Below are positions 41,261 through 50,811 of a DNA stretch of 64,000 bases, in pieces. Below the pieces are notes generated by a model. The model was given only the letters and a program-made list of their open reading frames with translations. It did not search any database and was not told the origin of the DNA. The DNA is from Paulinella micropora (lineage: Eukaryota; Cercozoa; Imbricatea; Euglyphida; Paulinellidae), in contig WBZZ01002872.1 of NCBI GenBank assembly GCA_019918135.1, positions 1-64,000 on the forward strand. The letters run 5' to 3'. The first letter of the stretch is position 1. Each line of letters starts with the position of its first letter. The translations under genes were made by a program, and so were the position numbers.

Positions 41261-42261
41261 ATGGGTGCGAAGCCCTCCACCGCGCCCCTCCTTGCTGCTG
41301 AGGCCGACAACGAGGGAGGACCTCCGCGCAAAAAAAGGCGCACACAGGAGCAGGAGCACAAGCGCGTCATCTTGAACTTGGTACAAGAACGGCACGGCGC
41401 CGAAGGGTGGCTGCAGCTCGACCTAGCGCTCGAACCAATGTCCGTCCGTGGCAGTGCTTTCATTCTATCGGGGGGGTGTTTTGAGGTACTAAGTCTAGAA
41501 TCGCCTGCCGGATTCACCGACGAGCAACAACTCTGCAAAGCGCTCCAAGTAGATACCGCTCCGCTCAAGTCTGCCTATCCTCGTTGAGCATCACGGGGCC
41601 TGGCTACAAGCTGCGGCTCCTGCCCCTGGCCCTGGAGGGACGTGACCAGGAATTGGCGCTGCTGCGCTACCAAGTTGCCAAGCTGACAAGCACCGTGCAA
41701 GCCCTCACCACGCCGCGTTCGCTGAGCTTTGGCCCGGCAGAGTTCGATCGTTGGGGACACCGGGGGGGAAACGTGACATGCCGCCGGCTAGGTTCCTTGT
41801 GTATGCTGGAGGGACGCGTAGTTATCGGCAGGGAGCGGATGCGCTGGGAGCTTACGCGCCTGCCCCACGCCTCCCCTGCCGGGAGCGTGGTCAAGGCCCT
41901 GTGCGTCTTGTTTGAGATACCCGCGGGATGGCGTCCCGTGCAAAACGTCTGTTATCCATGTCCGCCTACAGCGCTCGGCTGTCCTTACCGGCCGGCCGAG
42001 GCGAGCCTGCCTCCCTCTGTCATACACTGGGAGGGGCTGGAGGTAACTCCAGACGGACGAGTTTGCTTGAATGTCACGTACTATGATGTCGTCCCGTGCC
42101 CCAAGGTCGCCGGTACCAGCACTAGCCAGCTAACATCCGACGGCGATAGCCCCGCTGTCCGTTTGGATAGCAACGCTACCACCCCCACCCCCTCCTCAGA
42201 GACTTTCCCCGTTTGTTGTTTTGTCTTGACCCTCGACGTTCTCCGCTGGGTTTGTCACTGA
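41261..42261 (+). pseudogene. Fibre-like virion protein, broken
   Basis: ATG at 41261 (MGAKPSTAPLLAAEADNEGG), with a basic PPRKKRR nuclear-signal-like segment. A coiled coil (GRDQELALLRYQVAKLTSTVQALTT) precedes a beta-rich end: GSLCMLEGRVVIGRERMRWELTRLP, LFEIPAGWRPVQNVCYPCPP, WEGLEVTPDGRVCLNVTYY. This matches the familiar layout of tail or capsid fibre tips in large viruses and phages, with an 'xxP.G.RP...' loop and a 'V.PDG.V' strand. It looks broken, about one break. The 3' end overlaps the convergent 42196 gene. Confidence 0.5.
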
Positions 42262-43621
42262 TGATGAGACTCCCCTCTTTCTTCTTTCCCGCGCGGACGA
42301 GATTGTCGTGTCCTTTCTCCACTCGGACGACACTGATTTAGTTTTAAAAAAGGGGTAAAGATTAGAAAGGCACGGGCGCCTGATCCCCGGGGTGTCGTCT
42401 ACCTTTATTGTCTCGAAGCGCAAGACTGACCGGTACAGGTCCAGCTGCAAAACTGCCAGTAAACAAAGTTGCACAAAACCCAGCGCCAAGTTCAGCGAGG
42501 CCAGAACGCTACTCATGACCGCGGCGGCGCCCAACACACACAAATTAACCATGGGGAAAATCACCAGCGCAAGTACTTGCAAACCGACGCTTTCCTCTGA
42601 GTACCGTTCCAGAAATCTCCTTTTGGCTCCGCTCCAGGCCGAGCTCTCGTCGTTTACCCCCTGGGGTGTATTGTTGTATGGATCTCCAAGGCTTAGCAGT
42701 GTATGCCTAGCCGCAAAAATCACAAGAGCTGCTACGAACATTGCGACATCCATTTTAAGACCCTCGTGCAGCCAGGCTTGCCGGAAAAGAGGCACCCGAA
42801 CTTCTAGGACCGGCTGGCTCTGCTCAAGACAGACAGGACTCAGCGCGTAATTCAAGTCAGCAGCACCTGCTAGAATCCTCGGATGGTGGTGTTGGAATGC
42901 TAAGCCTAACCACCCCGCAAGTGCTTGCGTTACTAAAAGACTAATTAGAACAACTAGCCACACACCTGCATTCGCTTCACTAGCTATATTTTTGGGCTTG
43001 GGGATGCTAACGGCTCTGCTAGAGCTGCAGAGGTAACAGTAGGTCCAAAAACACAACAAAACATCCAAACTCAAAAGCAGACACGTAGACCACGTGGTCC
43101 AGAACAGAGAGCTCTGTCTTGCATAATCTCTGATCCACTGTTGATACCGGGAGTGATACAGCGAGTCCCGACTTTTACTTTCTAGGTAGGTAGTGTATAT
43201 AAACACACCGGCTGCGTACAGCCACCAGCCACGCTAGGTTGGAGAAGGCCCATATGGCGTGGGGGCCGTACTGTACCGCCTGATCTCCATTCTGTGACGC
43301 CTGCTTTTTTTTCTTGCGAGCTTTATAAATGCATCCGAATATTAAGTCCGGGCACACTCTGATAGGCAGCCTGTACAAAAAACACAGCGCGCCCAGAATA
43401 ACACACAGAATAAACACACACTCAGCCAGGTAAAAGTACACCGCAAAACCTGCCCCGCAAAGCTCCGCCAGGCCCTGACTCGAATCTCCGTCCCACCAAC
43501 TTGGGTCCCGGCCCGGTCCGTCCCAAAAGACGAATGCGTGTAGCACAGGCAAGGATAGTTGGCACACCGCTATCAGTAGCCACAGTAAACAGATTCCTGC
43601 TTGCTCCCATGCGCTGCGCAT
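42196..43621 (-). pseudogene. Multi-helix membrane protein, broken
   Basis: ATG at 43621 (MRSAWEQAGICLLWLLIAVC). Two open pieces on the minus strand carry hydrophobic segments: ICLLWLLIAVCQLSLPVLHAFVF, CVFILCVILGALCFLYRL, then SLFWTTWSTCLLLSLDVLLCFW, VWLVVLISLLVTQALAGWLGL, MDVAMFVAALVIFAA and VLALVIFPMVNLCVLGAAAVM. The end is soluble and basic (ERRKRGVSSS). It looks broken, about one break. Together with 36123 and 38753 it forms a set of seven-helix-like proteins in this block. Confidence 0.5.
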
Positions 43622-44091
43622 GTTCCCAGGGCTCCTTGCTTTTTTTTAAGTATTAAAGCTTAACGGCATAGCGCCTAAAATTCTTTTTTTTTAATCATAG
43701 GAAAAAGCTTTTGCGCTCAATCCCCTTCCACTCCCCCCCCCCCCCCTCCACTCCCCCGGCGCTCTCAGCATCATCATCGTGTGGGGTGGGGGGGGGCTTA
43801 CTTATTACTCTCTCTTCCCCCCCCCCCCTCCTCTTCTTCTACATGCGCGCACAGAGGGACGCGCACACACACACTTCTTAACCAGCACCTGCCGGAGATC
43901 CTGCCAGAGTCGAGCCGCTGGTCGGCGCAGGGGGCCGCGGGGTGGTGCTCGAGGCGGACGCGCCGCTGGCCTGCTCGTTGCGGGGCGGGGTCGTCTTCGT
44001 ACGGGGGCTTGAGGTTTCGTTGTTCACAGCAGGCCTTGTGGCCTGCGGGGTGATTGGGCGGTTAGCAGAGGGTCTTTCTGTAGTGTTTTTG

Positions 44092-44565
44092 TTAGCGCGG
44101 GGGTTGCGTCCTGAGGGGGGCCAATGCGAGCGATTGAACGGGTTGTTTTCTGTTTCGTTTGCTAAGGGCGGTCTCGTCGTGTGGGGCCGCGGGTTGCTTG
44201 GGCGGGGGGGGGGGGCGATTGGACGGGCTATTTTCGGTTTCGTTTTCTGGCGTTGTCTCCGTCTCGTTTAATTCCTCATCGCTTGTTGAGGGTGGGCTCG
44301 TCGTCGTGCGCCGAGGTCTGGTCTCGGGCGTCGTGCGGGGCCGAGGTCTGGGCTCGGGCGTCGCCGCCGTCACTCCAAGGGTTTGCTCCGAGCCCGGCGC
44401 GACAGGCGTGCTGCGCGGGGGATTCGACTCGGACTCCGTCTCGACGGGCTTGGGCACCGCCGTCGTCGTCGTCGACGACAAGCTCTCCACGTTCGTGGAA
44501 ACGACCTGGGACTCGCTCAGCCCCTGCCAGGCCGTCAGCGCCAGTACAACAAACCAATCTCCCAT
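44092..44565 (-). CDS. Mucin-like secreted or surface protein (157 aa or longer)
   Basis: ATG at 44565 (MGDWFVVLALTAWQGLSESQ) with a signal peptide, then about 130 residues of Thr/Ser/Pro/Glu (SLSSTTTTAVPKPVETESES, RPRTTPETRPRRTTTSPPSTS) typical of O-glycosylated stalks. Thr/Pro-rich open sequence goes on to the left of 44092 on the same strand in another frame, so the stalk may once have been longer. No anchor seen. Confidence 0.55.
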   Translation of the reverse strand: MGDWFVVLALTAWQGLSESQVVSTNVESLSSTTTTAVPKPVETESESNPPRSTPVAPGSEQTLGVTAATPEPRPRPRTTPETRPRRTTTSPPSTSDEELNETETTPENETENSPSNRPPPPPKQPAAPHDETALSKRNRKQPVQSLALAPLRTQPPR

Positions 44566-44619
44566 GACCTAGAGGGAACTTTTTATACAAGATACACTTC
44601 TTTTCTTGTCTTTACTTAT

Positions 44620-45660
44620 ACAAGTATCCTCTGATGAGGGGAGGGGGGGGGCTATTGAACACCCAAAGGGCTTGTTTTTCCTAGCGCCTTCCCCCGCCCT
44701 CCCTCCCCCTCCCCCCTCCCTCCGTTTTCCCCTCTTCCCCCCCCCATCTCTATCTCTCCCTTTCTTTCCTTTACTTCAAGGAAGACTAAAGAAAGCTACT
44801 AAAAAAAGGGACAAGATAGTAGAAAGACTAGGAACTTACAAAGAACGCGCACCCGGGTTGAAAATTCAAAGTATAAAAACAAGTCGTTTTAATTAAATTA
44901 CGTCGAGCTTGCATGAATTTCATTTTTTTCTTTCTCTCTTGGGGGGGGGGGGGGAAAGGTGCCTTGTAGTTCCGGGGTAGGAGGGGCGCCCCCCCCCCCC
45001 CCCTCGCCCCCGCCCCCGCCCGCCCACTTTTACTTTCTCTTACGTTGGTAGATATAAATGCAGTCGTCTCCAAAATCTTGGCTGCGCTCAAGCCAGTCCA
45101 AAGCACAAAAAATGAAAAACCCCAGCAGTTTTCTTTTTTTGGGCCGACTTTCGCGCAGCCGGCGAACCAAAAGGACTAAAGAATGCACAAGAACCTTCGT
45201 TTATTCTTTGTATTAATTAAAAGCAAAAAATTCAAGAGCAAACTTCCTTTTCTAATCGGGGAGAGAGGCAAGGGCCCGCTTGTGCGCGCAGAATAAAATT
45301 ACGACAAAAAAAAGGTTTTTTAATTCAAGGTTCAACACAGGTCTGGCACTGAAAGCTTCTCTTCTTACCTCTTCACAGCACCAAGAGGGGGGGCGACCTG
45401 GTGCCACCAAGAGAAGCACGCACAAAATGCAAGCCAAGAACTAGGCTTTGTTCACAGTCTATTCTACTAGGACCGCATAGTCAAAGATTTGCACTTCCGA
45501 ACGTTTCGTGCTCCGCAGTCCCGTACAAAAAGCCTGATGGCACTGAGCGCCGCGTTAAATTTCCAGCAATTGCGCCCTAGCTTGCACGGGTACCGTCGAT
45601 GCACAAGACTCGTCGTTGACAATAAGAAAGCTAAAAAAAGGTAGCACGATTCTTTTATTT
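44620..45660. other. Spacer of about 1 kb without a clear gene
   Basis: Contains pyrimidine- and G-rich runs (44640-44760, 44940-44955), a G6/C palindrome-like run near 44985, and on the minus strand a short coding-like end (DWLERSQDFGDDCIYIYQRK, stop near 45036) with no ATG. The part from 45440 to 45670 is duplicated at 48690-48840, being the downstream flank of the EsV-1-7-like genes. Confidence 0.4.
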
Positions 45661-45670
45661 TTTAGAATTT

Positions 45671-47704
45671 TCAGAAACTGGAGTTCATGTAATATTCTTC
45701 GATGTCCTGAGAGCAGTCTTCTTCCTCATGGTCCTCGCCGGGCGGCAGCTCGTGCAGGATTGACGCCGCAGTAGCAAGTGGCTTGTTCTTAATCTTCTTG
45801 TACTCATGCTCCCACGCGTAAAACACGCGGCAGCCGGCAGGCAGCTGCTGGCGCAGAAAGTACATGCGCGCTAGCGTCTCCCGGTACAGATCTCGGTTCC
45901 GTCGCCCGCTCACAGGCGACCGGCCCTCGGCATACTTTGAATGTCCGGGCGGAAAGCCGTGGTACGCGTTGCCGTGAAACTCGTACACGCAGTTGCGGGC
46001 AGCGTCGTAGCCGTCTAACAACATCTTGGTGCCTGGCACACGAATTTCACCCCCCTGCGGCACGTCGGCGCCATTAGTAAAATGCTTGTGCTGGATCCGC
46101 CATCCGAGGTTAGCTTTCTCTAACCTATCCCACATCCTGCACGCCGCAATAGAGCACCCTGCGGCCGGCTTAGGAATCAATCCGCGTAAAAATGCGTGCT
46201 CCGCGCACAGACGCCTGCTGCGCCCTTGCTTGTCCGCAAAGCTGGCCTGTTTCTTGGCCTCGGCCGGGCAGTCCTCGCACGGGTTCAGCACCTTGTAGCA
46301 GCTGCGCGCCCTCGCGAGGTCCGCGCACAAGCGATTGCTGCGCCCTTGCTCGTCCGCAAATTGGGCTTCTGTCTTGCCCTCGGCCGTGCAGTCCTCGCAT
46401 GGTTTTCGCACCTTGTGGCAGCTGCGCGCCCTCGCGTGCTCCGCGCACAAGCGCCTGCTGCGCCCTTGCTCGTCCGCGAAGTGGGCCTCTTTCTTGGCCT
46501 CGGCCGGGCAGTCCTCGCACGGGTTCAGCACCTTGTAGCAGCCGCGCGCTCTCGCGTGCTCCGCGCACAGACGGTCCTTGCGCCCTTGCTCGTCAGCATA
46601 TTGGGCTTCTTTCTTGGCCTCGGTCGGGCAGTCCTCGCACGGGTTCAGCACCTTGTGGCAGCCACGCGCCCTCGCGTGCTTCGCGCATAGACGGTTCTTG
46701 CGCCCTTGCTCGTCCGCGAAGCTAGCCTCTTTCTTGGCCTCGGCCGGGCAGTCCTCGCACGGGTTTCGCACATCATGGCAGCCGCGCGCCCTCGCGTGCT
46801 CCGCGCATAGACGGTTCTTGCGCCCTTGCTCGTCCGCATATCGGGCTTCTTTCTTGGCCTCGGGCGGGCAGTCCTCGCATGGGTTTCGCAGATGGTGACA
46901 GCCGCGCGCCTTCGCATGCTTGGCACAGAGTTTGAAGCGTTTTCCGTCTTCTTCTGTCCAGTGATAGCCTGTGGAGATGATTTCTCCGTTCTGCCAACAA
47001 CTTAAGCATGCAAACTGCCAACGTGCCCAGCCGTGCTGCAGCTTGCTAGTAGCCCGTGTAACAAGAGCACCACCGGCACTAACCCGCAATTGATAGTCCC
47101 GCCCGCCTTGTGAATGAGTAAACACCTGCCCCGGTGCAGCGGCGCTTGGCTGCTGCTGCTTTTTCTTTAGCTTCTCTTTTCTCGCTCTCGGATTCGCCTC
47201 CTGCATTTCCCGTGCCAGCGTGTTGGGAGGGGGAAGGCGCGGAGGACAGGCTTGCCCTGACGGCGGCGCGGGCTGGGGAGGGGTTTGGGGCGCTGGGTGT
47301 GCTCGCCCCCCAGGCTTTGTGTCACCTGCAGGTCGCAGACGTCTTCTTTTGCGGGGTTGAAATCGTTGTGCGGCCTCCCGCCTCCGCTTTCTCTTGAGCC
47401 GGCGGCGCTGACGGCGCTCGCGCTTTTTTTCTAACCTGCGCGCGTGGAGGACACATAGCCTAAAGTGTCCGTCATCGGCCCACGGTTCTGCTTTGGCGGA
47501 CGTCGCGCTCCCCAATAAGGTAAAACATCGTTCGCAGGCGGGAAGCCACTCCTGCGCAGACTCAGAGAGGAGCAGGCTCAGCTTGCCTCCCACTTGCAGG
47601 CGTAGTCGTGCGCCTGAGGGCAGAAGGGCCACGGCGTCCTCTGCTGTGTATATGCTCTTAAAAGTGCGGGCCGCGCCGGATTCGGCGGTAGTCTCTACTT
47701 GCAT
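45671..47704 (-). CDS. EsV-1-7-like repeat protein with PD-(D/E)xK-like nuclease end (677 aa)
   Basis: Start chosen at ATG 47704 (MQVETTAESGAARTFKSIYT); the frame is open further upstream over low-complexity spacer. A first Cys/His motif (CERCFTLLGSAT... FRLCVLHA) is followed by a very basic Arg/Lys region (about 80-105), a Pro-rich linker, and seven to eight tandem units of about 40 residues with the pattern C-x2-C-x20-C-x2-H, unit core ASFADEQGRKNRLCAEHA. This resembles the EsV-1-7 repeat, a zinc-finger-like motif known from brown algae and phaeoviruses. The last 150 residues (MLLDGYDAARNCVYEFHGNAYHG; TLARMYFLRQQ; VFYAWEHEY) fit a Vsr/restriction-type nuclease: Asp, Glu, a Tyr-His-Gly turn and a final 'W E xx Y'. 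Probably a DNA-binding nuclease. It looks whole. Confidence 0.75.
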   Translation of the reverse strand: MQVETTAESGAARTFKSIYTAEDAVALLPSGARLRLQVGGKLSLLLSESAQEWLPACERCFTLLGSATSAKAEPWADDGHFRLCVLHARRLEKKRERRQRRRLKRKRRREAAQRFQPRKRRRLRPAGDTKPGGRAHPAPQTPPQPAPPSGQACPPRLPPPNTLAREMQEANPRARKEKLKKKQQQPSAAAPGQVFTHSQGGRDYQLRVSAGGALVTRATSKLQHGWARWQFACLSCWQNGEIISTGYHWTEEDGKRFKLCAKHAKARGCHHLRNPCEDCPPEAKKEARYADEQGRKNRLCAEHARARGCHDVRNPCEDCPAEAKKEASFADEQGRKNRLCAKHARARGCHKVLNPCEDCPTEAKKEAQYADEQGRKDRLCAEHARARGCYKVLNPCEDCPAEAKKEAHFADEQGRSRRLCAEHARARSCHKVRKPCEDCTAEGKTEAQFADEQGRSNRLCADLARARSCYKVLNPCEDCPAEAKKQASFADKQGRSRRLCAEHAFLRGLIPKPAAGCSIAACRMWDRLEKANLGWRIQHKHFTNGADVPQGGEIRVPGTKMLLDGYDAARNCVYEFHGNAYHGFPPGHSKYAEGRSPVSGRRNRDLYRETLARMYFLRQQLPAGCRVFYAWEHEYKKIKNKPLATAASILHELPPGEDHEEEDCSQDIEEYYMNSSF
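46191..46935 (-). repeat. Tandem 120-bp repeats encoding the Cys/His units
   Basis: Six near-identical 120-bp units begin near 46200, 46320, 46440, 46560, 46680 and 46800, each holding CGCCCTTGCTCGTCCG and CAGTCCTCGCA(C/T)GG. Differences cluster at the third codon position and at a few residues, which suggests recent expansion by unequal exchange. Confidence 0.85.
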
Positions 47705-48184
47705 CTCTTTGTTCGCAAGAAATGTCAAGAAACGCAAGACAAAAATGAGGGAAGCTTCTTTCTCCTCTGCTTCGTGATTGTCACAGTTTCGAGGGAGGGA
47801 ATCCAAAAAAATGGGAAATGGCACCGGGGGGGGGGGGGTTGTTGGTAAATTAGGGAGGGGGTGCTCCCATTCAGGACATGGGGGAAGGAAGAGGGATAAC
47901 AGGAGAAATGACGGGGGCGGGGCGCCCCCCCCCCGCCCTCCTCTCTTTCTTTCTCCCACGTGTTGGGTTGGAAGAGGGGGGGGGGGTCGCCTCTCTCTCT
48001 CTCTCTCTCTCTTTGTTCGTGTTCCTGGGGAAGGAGGACGGGGGAGGAAAGAGCGGGGGACGAGTGGAGGAGAGGGGGGGAGGGAACGGAGAGAAGAGAG
48101 GGTGGGAGCTCCTCCCCACCCTTCCCCCCCCCCCCTTAGCATCTTCAACAATAGAGCGAGAGCTTCTTCCTTCGTTGGGTTGCA

Positions 48185-48499
48185 TATAATATATTAAAAG
48201 GTTTACAAAAGGCTACTCATGTCGGTGGGCCCGGTGTGCACGGGGGGCATGCCCCCCGCGATCATCCTAGGTGCGCCGTGGTGGACGTAGTCGTGGTAGC
48301 GGAAGAAAAACCGGCCGCTGGAATAGAAATTGTGTACACGAACCCAGTGTCAAGGGCAAAGGCTCAACGGCTGGGCTTGCTCTGTGCTACCTACAACCCT
48401 GGCTTCTGTCTCTACGAGGTAGATGCACGGTTGGTGCTCAGGCACAGGACACTACCTGATAGTTCGTGCCTACGCTTGCTAAACCTCGGATCTGGCTAG
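48185..48499 (+). other. TATA-like box and small possible ORF (87 codons)
   Basis: TATAATATATTAAAAG at 48185-48200 and GTTTACAAAAGGCT are shared with the promoter of 50812 (50757-50810). The ATG at 48219 opens only a short frame. A second frame (GTG at 48236 to 48499) encodes VDVVVVAEEKPAAGIEIVYTNP... and a plausible globular stretch. It may be a remnant of a duplicated gene. Confidence 0.3.
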
Positions 48500-48689
48500 C
48501 CAAAAAGATTTTGTCTGGTTTTATTAAATTAGTTTTCTCTTTTATAGACACGATTCTTGCCCTCCCGGCAGTGACATTTTTAAGTCGAAGAAACCGGCAC
48601 GTGCACGCGCACAAGCGGGCGGGGAGGGGGGGGGGGGGTTAGGGTAGGAGCACCCCCTTGCACGACGCACAAACCCCTCCCCCTCCGCC

Positions 48690-50110
48690 AAGAACTAGGC
48701 TTTGTTCACAGTCTATTTTACTAGTACCACGCAGTCACACAAAAATATGCACTTCCGAACATTTCGTGCTCCGCAGCCCCGTACAAAAAGCTAAAAAAAA
48801 GGTAGCAACGAGTCTTTTATTTTTTAGAATTGTTCAAAAACTGGAGTTCATGTAATCTTCTTCGATGCCCTGAGAGCAGTCGTCTTCCTCATAGTCCTCG
48901 CCGGGCTGCAGAGCCTGTTGAGACGCCCCTGCTCATCTGGAAAGGTGGCATCCTTCTTACTGCTAGCTGGACAGTCCTCGCATGGCCTCAGCACCTTGTA
49001 GCACCCTCTGAATCTCGCATGCTCGCTGCAGAGTTTCTTGGCCCGCCCGCGCCCATTTGGAAAGGCGGCCTCCTTCTTACTGTTAGCTGGGCAGTCCTCA
49101 CAGGGCCTAAGCACCCGGTGGCACCCTCTGAGCCTCGCATGCTCGCTGCAGAGCTTTTTGGGGCGCCCACACTCATCTGGAAAGGAGGCCTCCTTCTTAC
49201 TACTAGCTGGGCAGTCCTCGTGTGTCTCGCAAGCGTTAAGCACCTCGTGGCATTCGAGAGCTCGTGCATGCTCGCTGCAGAGCTTTCTGGCGCGCCCGCT
49301 TTCGTCGGTAAAGTGAGCTTCTTTCTTCGACTCGGCAGGGCACACTTTGCAAGGATTTCGCACTTGTGATACCCCAATCTCTCTTGCATGAACGCTGCAC
49401 AGTTTGTTTGCCCGCCCTTGTTCATCTGGAAAGCTAGCTTGCTTCTTTGCCTCAGCAGGGCAGGCTTCACAAGGATTTAGCACCTCGTAGCATCCCCTAA
49501 GTCGCGCATGAACGCTGCACAACCTTTTGCTTCGGCCTTGCTCATCTGCAAACGAGGCCTCTTTCTTACTGCTAGCTGGACAGTCCTCGCAGAGGCTCTG
49601 TCCTTTAAAGCAGCCAAGAGCTTGAGCATGCTTCGCACAGAGCTTGAACCGTTGCTGTCCTTCTTCTGTCCAGTGTTTGCCTGCACAGATAATAATCTCT
49701 TCTTGCCAACAACTAGAGCATGCAAAGTTCCAGTAGGTCCAGTCGTTCGGCGGTTTGCTCGCTCGACTGAAAAGGGCACCACCTGCACTTACACGCAATT
49801 GGTAGTCCCGCCCGCCTTGTGAATGAGTAAATACCTGCCCCGGTGCAGTGGCGCTCGGTTGCGGCTGTGACACGCTCAGCTTGCCTCCTGCTTGCAAGCG
49901 TAATCGTGCGCCTGATGGCAGAAGGGCCATGGCGTCCTCTGCTTCGTTATTGTCAAAGTTTAGAGGGAGGGAATCCAAAAAAAATGGGAATGGCAGGGGG
50001 GGGTGTTGGTAAATTAGGGAGAAGGGTGCTCCCCATTCAGGACATGGGGAAAGGAAGAACAGGAGAAATGACGGGGGTGGCGCGCCCCCCCCCCAGCCCT
50101 CCTCTCTTTC
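48690..50110. repeat. Segmental duplicate of 45440-47930
   Basis: From AAGAACTAGGCTTTGTTCAC at 48690 (matches 45437) through the EsV-1-7-like gene to the upstream G-rich spacer (GGGGGAAATGACGGGGG-like, about 50070), the region parallels 45440-47930 at about 80-90% identity in flanks, with the middle shortened. Confidence 0.7.
48848..49930 (-). CDS. EsV-1-7-like repeat protein, shorter paralogue (360 aa)
   Basis: ATG at 49930 (MALLPSGARLRLQAGGKLSV), aligned with an internal segment of the 45671 protein (VALLPSGARLRLQVGGKLSL). It carries eight C-x2-C...C-x2-H units (SFPDEQGRANKLCSVHA, AFPNGRGRAKKLCSEHA), more diverged from each other than in the larger gene. The nuclease end is absent, although the DNA just 3' still matches the last codons of the long copy. 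Promoter-side and downstream flanks are duplicated as well, so this is a segmental duplicate with lost internal parts. It could still bind nucleic acid or protein. Confidence 0.65.
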   Translation of the reverse strand: MALLPSGARLRLQAGGKLSVSQPQPSATAPGQVFTHSQGGRDYQLRVSAGGALFSRASKPPNDWTYWNFACSSCWQEEIIICAGKHWTEEGQQRFKLCAKHAQALGCFKGQSLCEDCPASSKKEASFADEQGRSKRLCSVHARLRGCYEVLNPCEACPAEAKKQASFPDEQGRANKLCSVHAREIGVSQVRNPCKVCPAESKKEAHFTDESGRARKLCSEHARALECHEVLNACETHEDCPASSKKEASFPDECGRPKKLCSEHARLRGCHRVLRPCEDCPANSKKEAAFPNGRGRAKKLCSEHARFRGCYKVLRPCEDCPASSKKDATFPDEQGRLNRLCSPARTMRKTTALRASKKIT

Positions 50111-50756
50111 GTTCGCCCTCGTGTTTTCGGGGGTTCCGGAAGGAGGACGGGGGAGGAAAGAGCGGGGAAAGAATGGAGGAGAGGGAGGGGGGGGGGGGTG
50201 CCGATACACTTGACTGCACTGCCACTTGGGAGTGTGTAGTTATGTCAAAGGGTTTTCTTGCAGGAGGCTAGCCAAAAGGATTTTGTCTGGTTTTATTAAA
50301 TTAGTCTCTCTCTCTTTTTTATAGACACGATTCTTGCCCCTCCCGGCGGGTCGCGGCGTGGAACCCTTACAAAACACCGATGCTTTGTATTTAGGTTTGG
50401 CAGGCAGCTTCTGCGTAATATTTTCAGAGATTACTATTACTTGCCGGGGCAACTGGATGCTCCACATGTTGGGACATTTTTCCACCCCAACAAGCAAAAT
50501 GACATTTGAATTAGCACTTTGGCTGCCAGGTCGATTTCATCATCAAGCAGGCGACATCGCCAGACGCCGATGGATATTCCTCCCTCACCATGGAAAAACC
50601 CTGGAAACCAGCTCGGTGTGTTTTATTTACAACAGAATATAAATACACTTTTTGCCTGGGAGGCAGCCGCCCAGCCGCCCCGCGCGCCCTCGCCCCCCCC
50701 TCCCCCGCCCGTAGCATCTTCAAAAATGAGAGCTAAAGCTTCTTCCTTCGTTGGCT

Positions 50757-50770
50757 TATATATATAAAAG
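50757..50770 (+). promoter_or_regulatory. TATA-like box of the 50812 gene
   Basis: TATATATATAAAAG, about 40 bp before the ATG at 50812, followed by GTTTACAAAAGGCT, a stretch also found after the box at 48185. Confidence 0.5.
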
Positions 50771-50811
50771 ATATAACAAAGGGGGGAGAGAAGTTTACAA
50801 AAGGCTTACCC

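Noticed and set aside
45252-45437. Small secreted peptide on the minus strand
   Set aside because: It has no ATG (only TTG) and lies in a duplicated spacer without conservation of the frame.
46192-46898. Plus-strand frames across the 120-bp repeats
   Set aside because: They are shadows of the Cys/His repeat gene on the minus strand; the minus frame keeps Cys and His through all units while the plus frames are arbitrary.
46191-46935. CRISPR array
   Set aside because: Regular repeats, but they are coding, 120 bp long with no short unique spacers, in a eukaryotic context.
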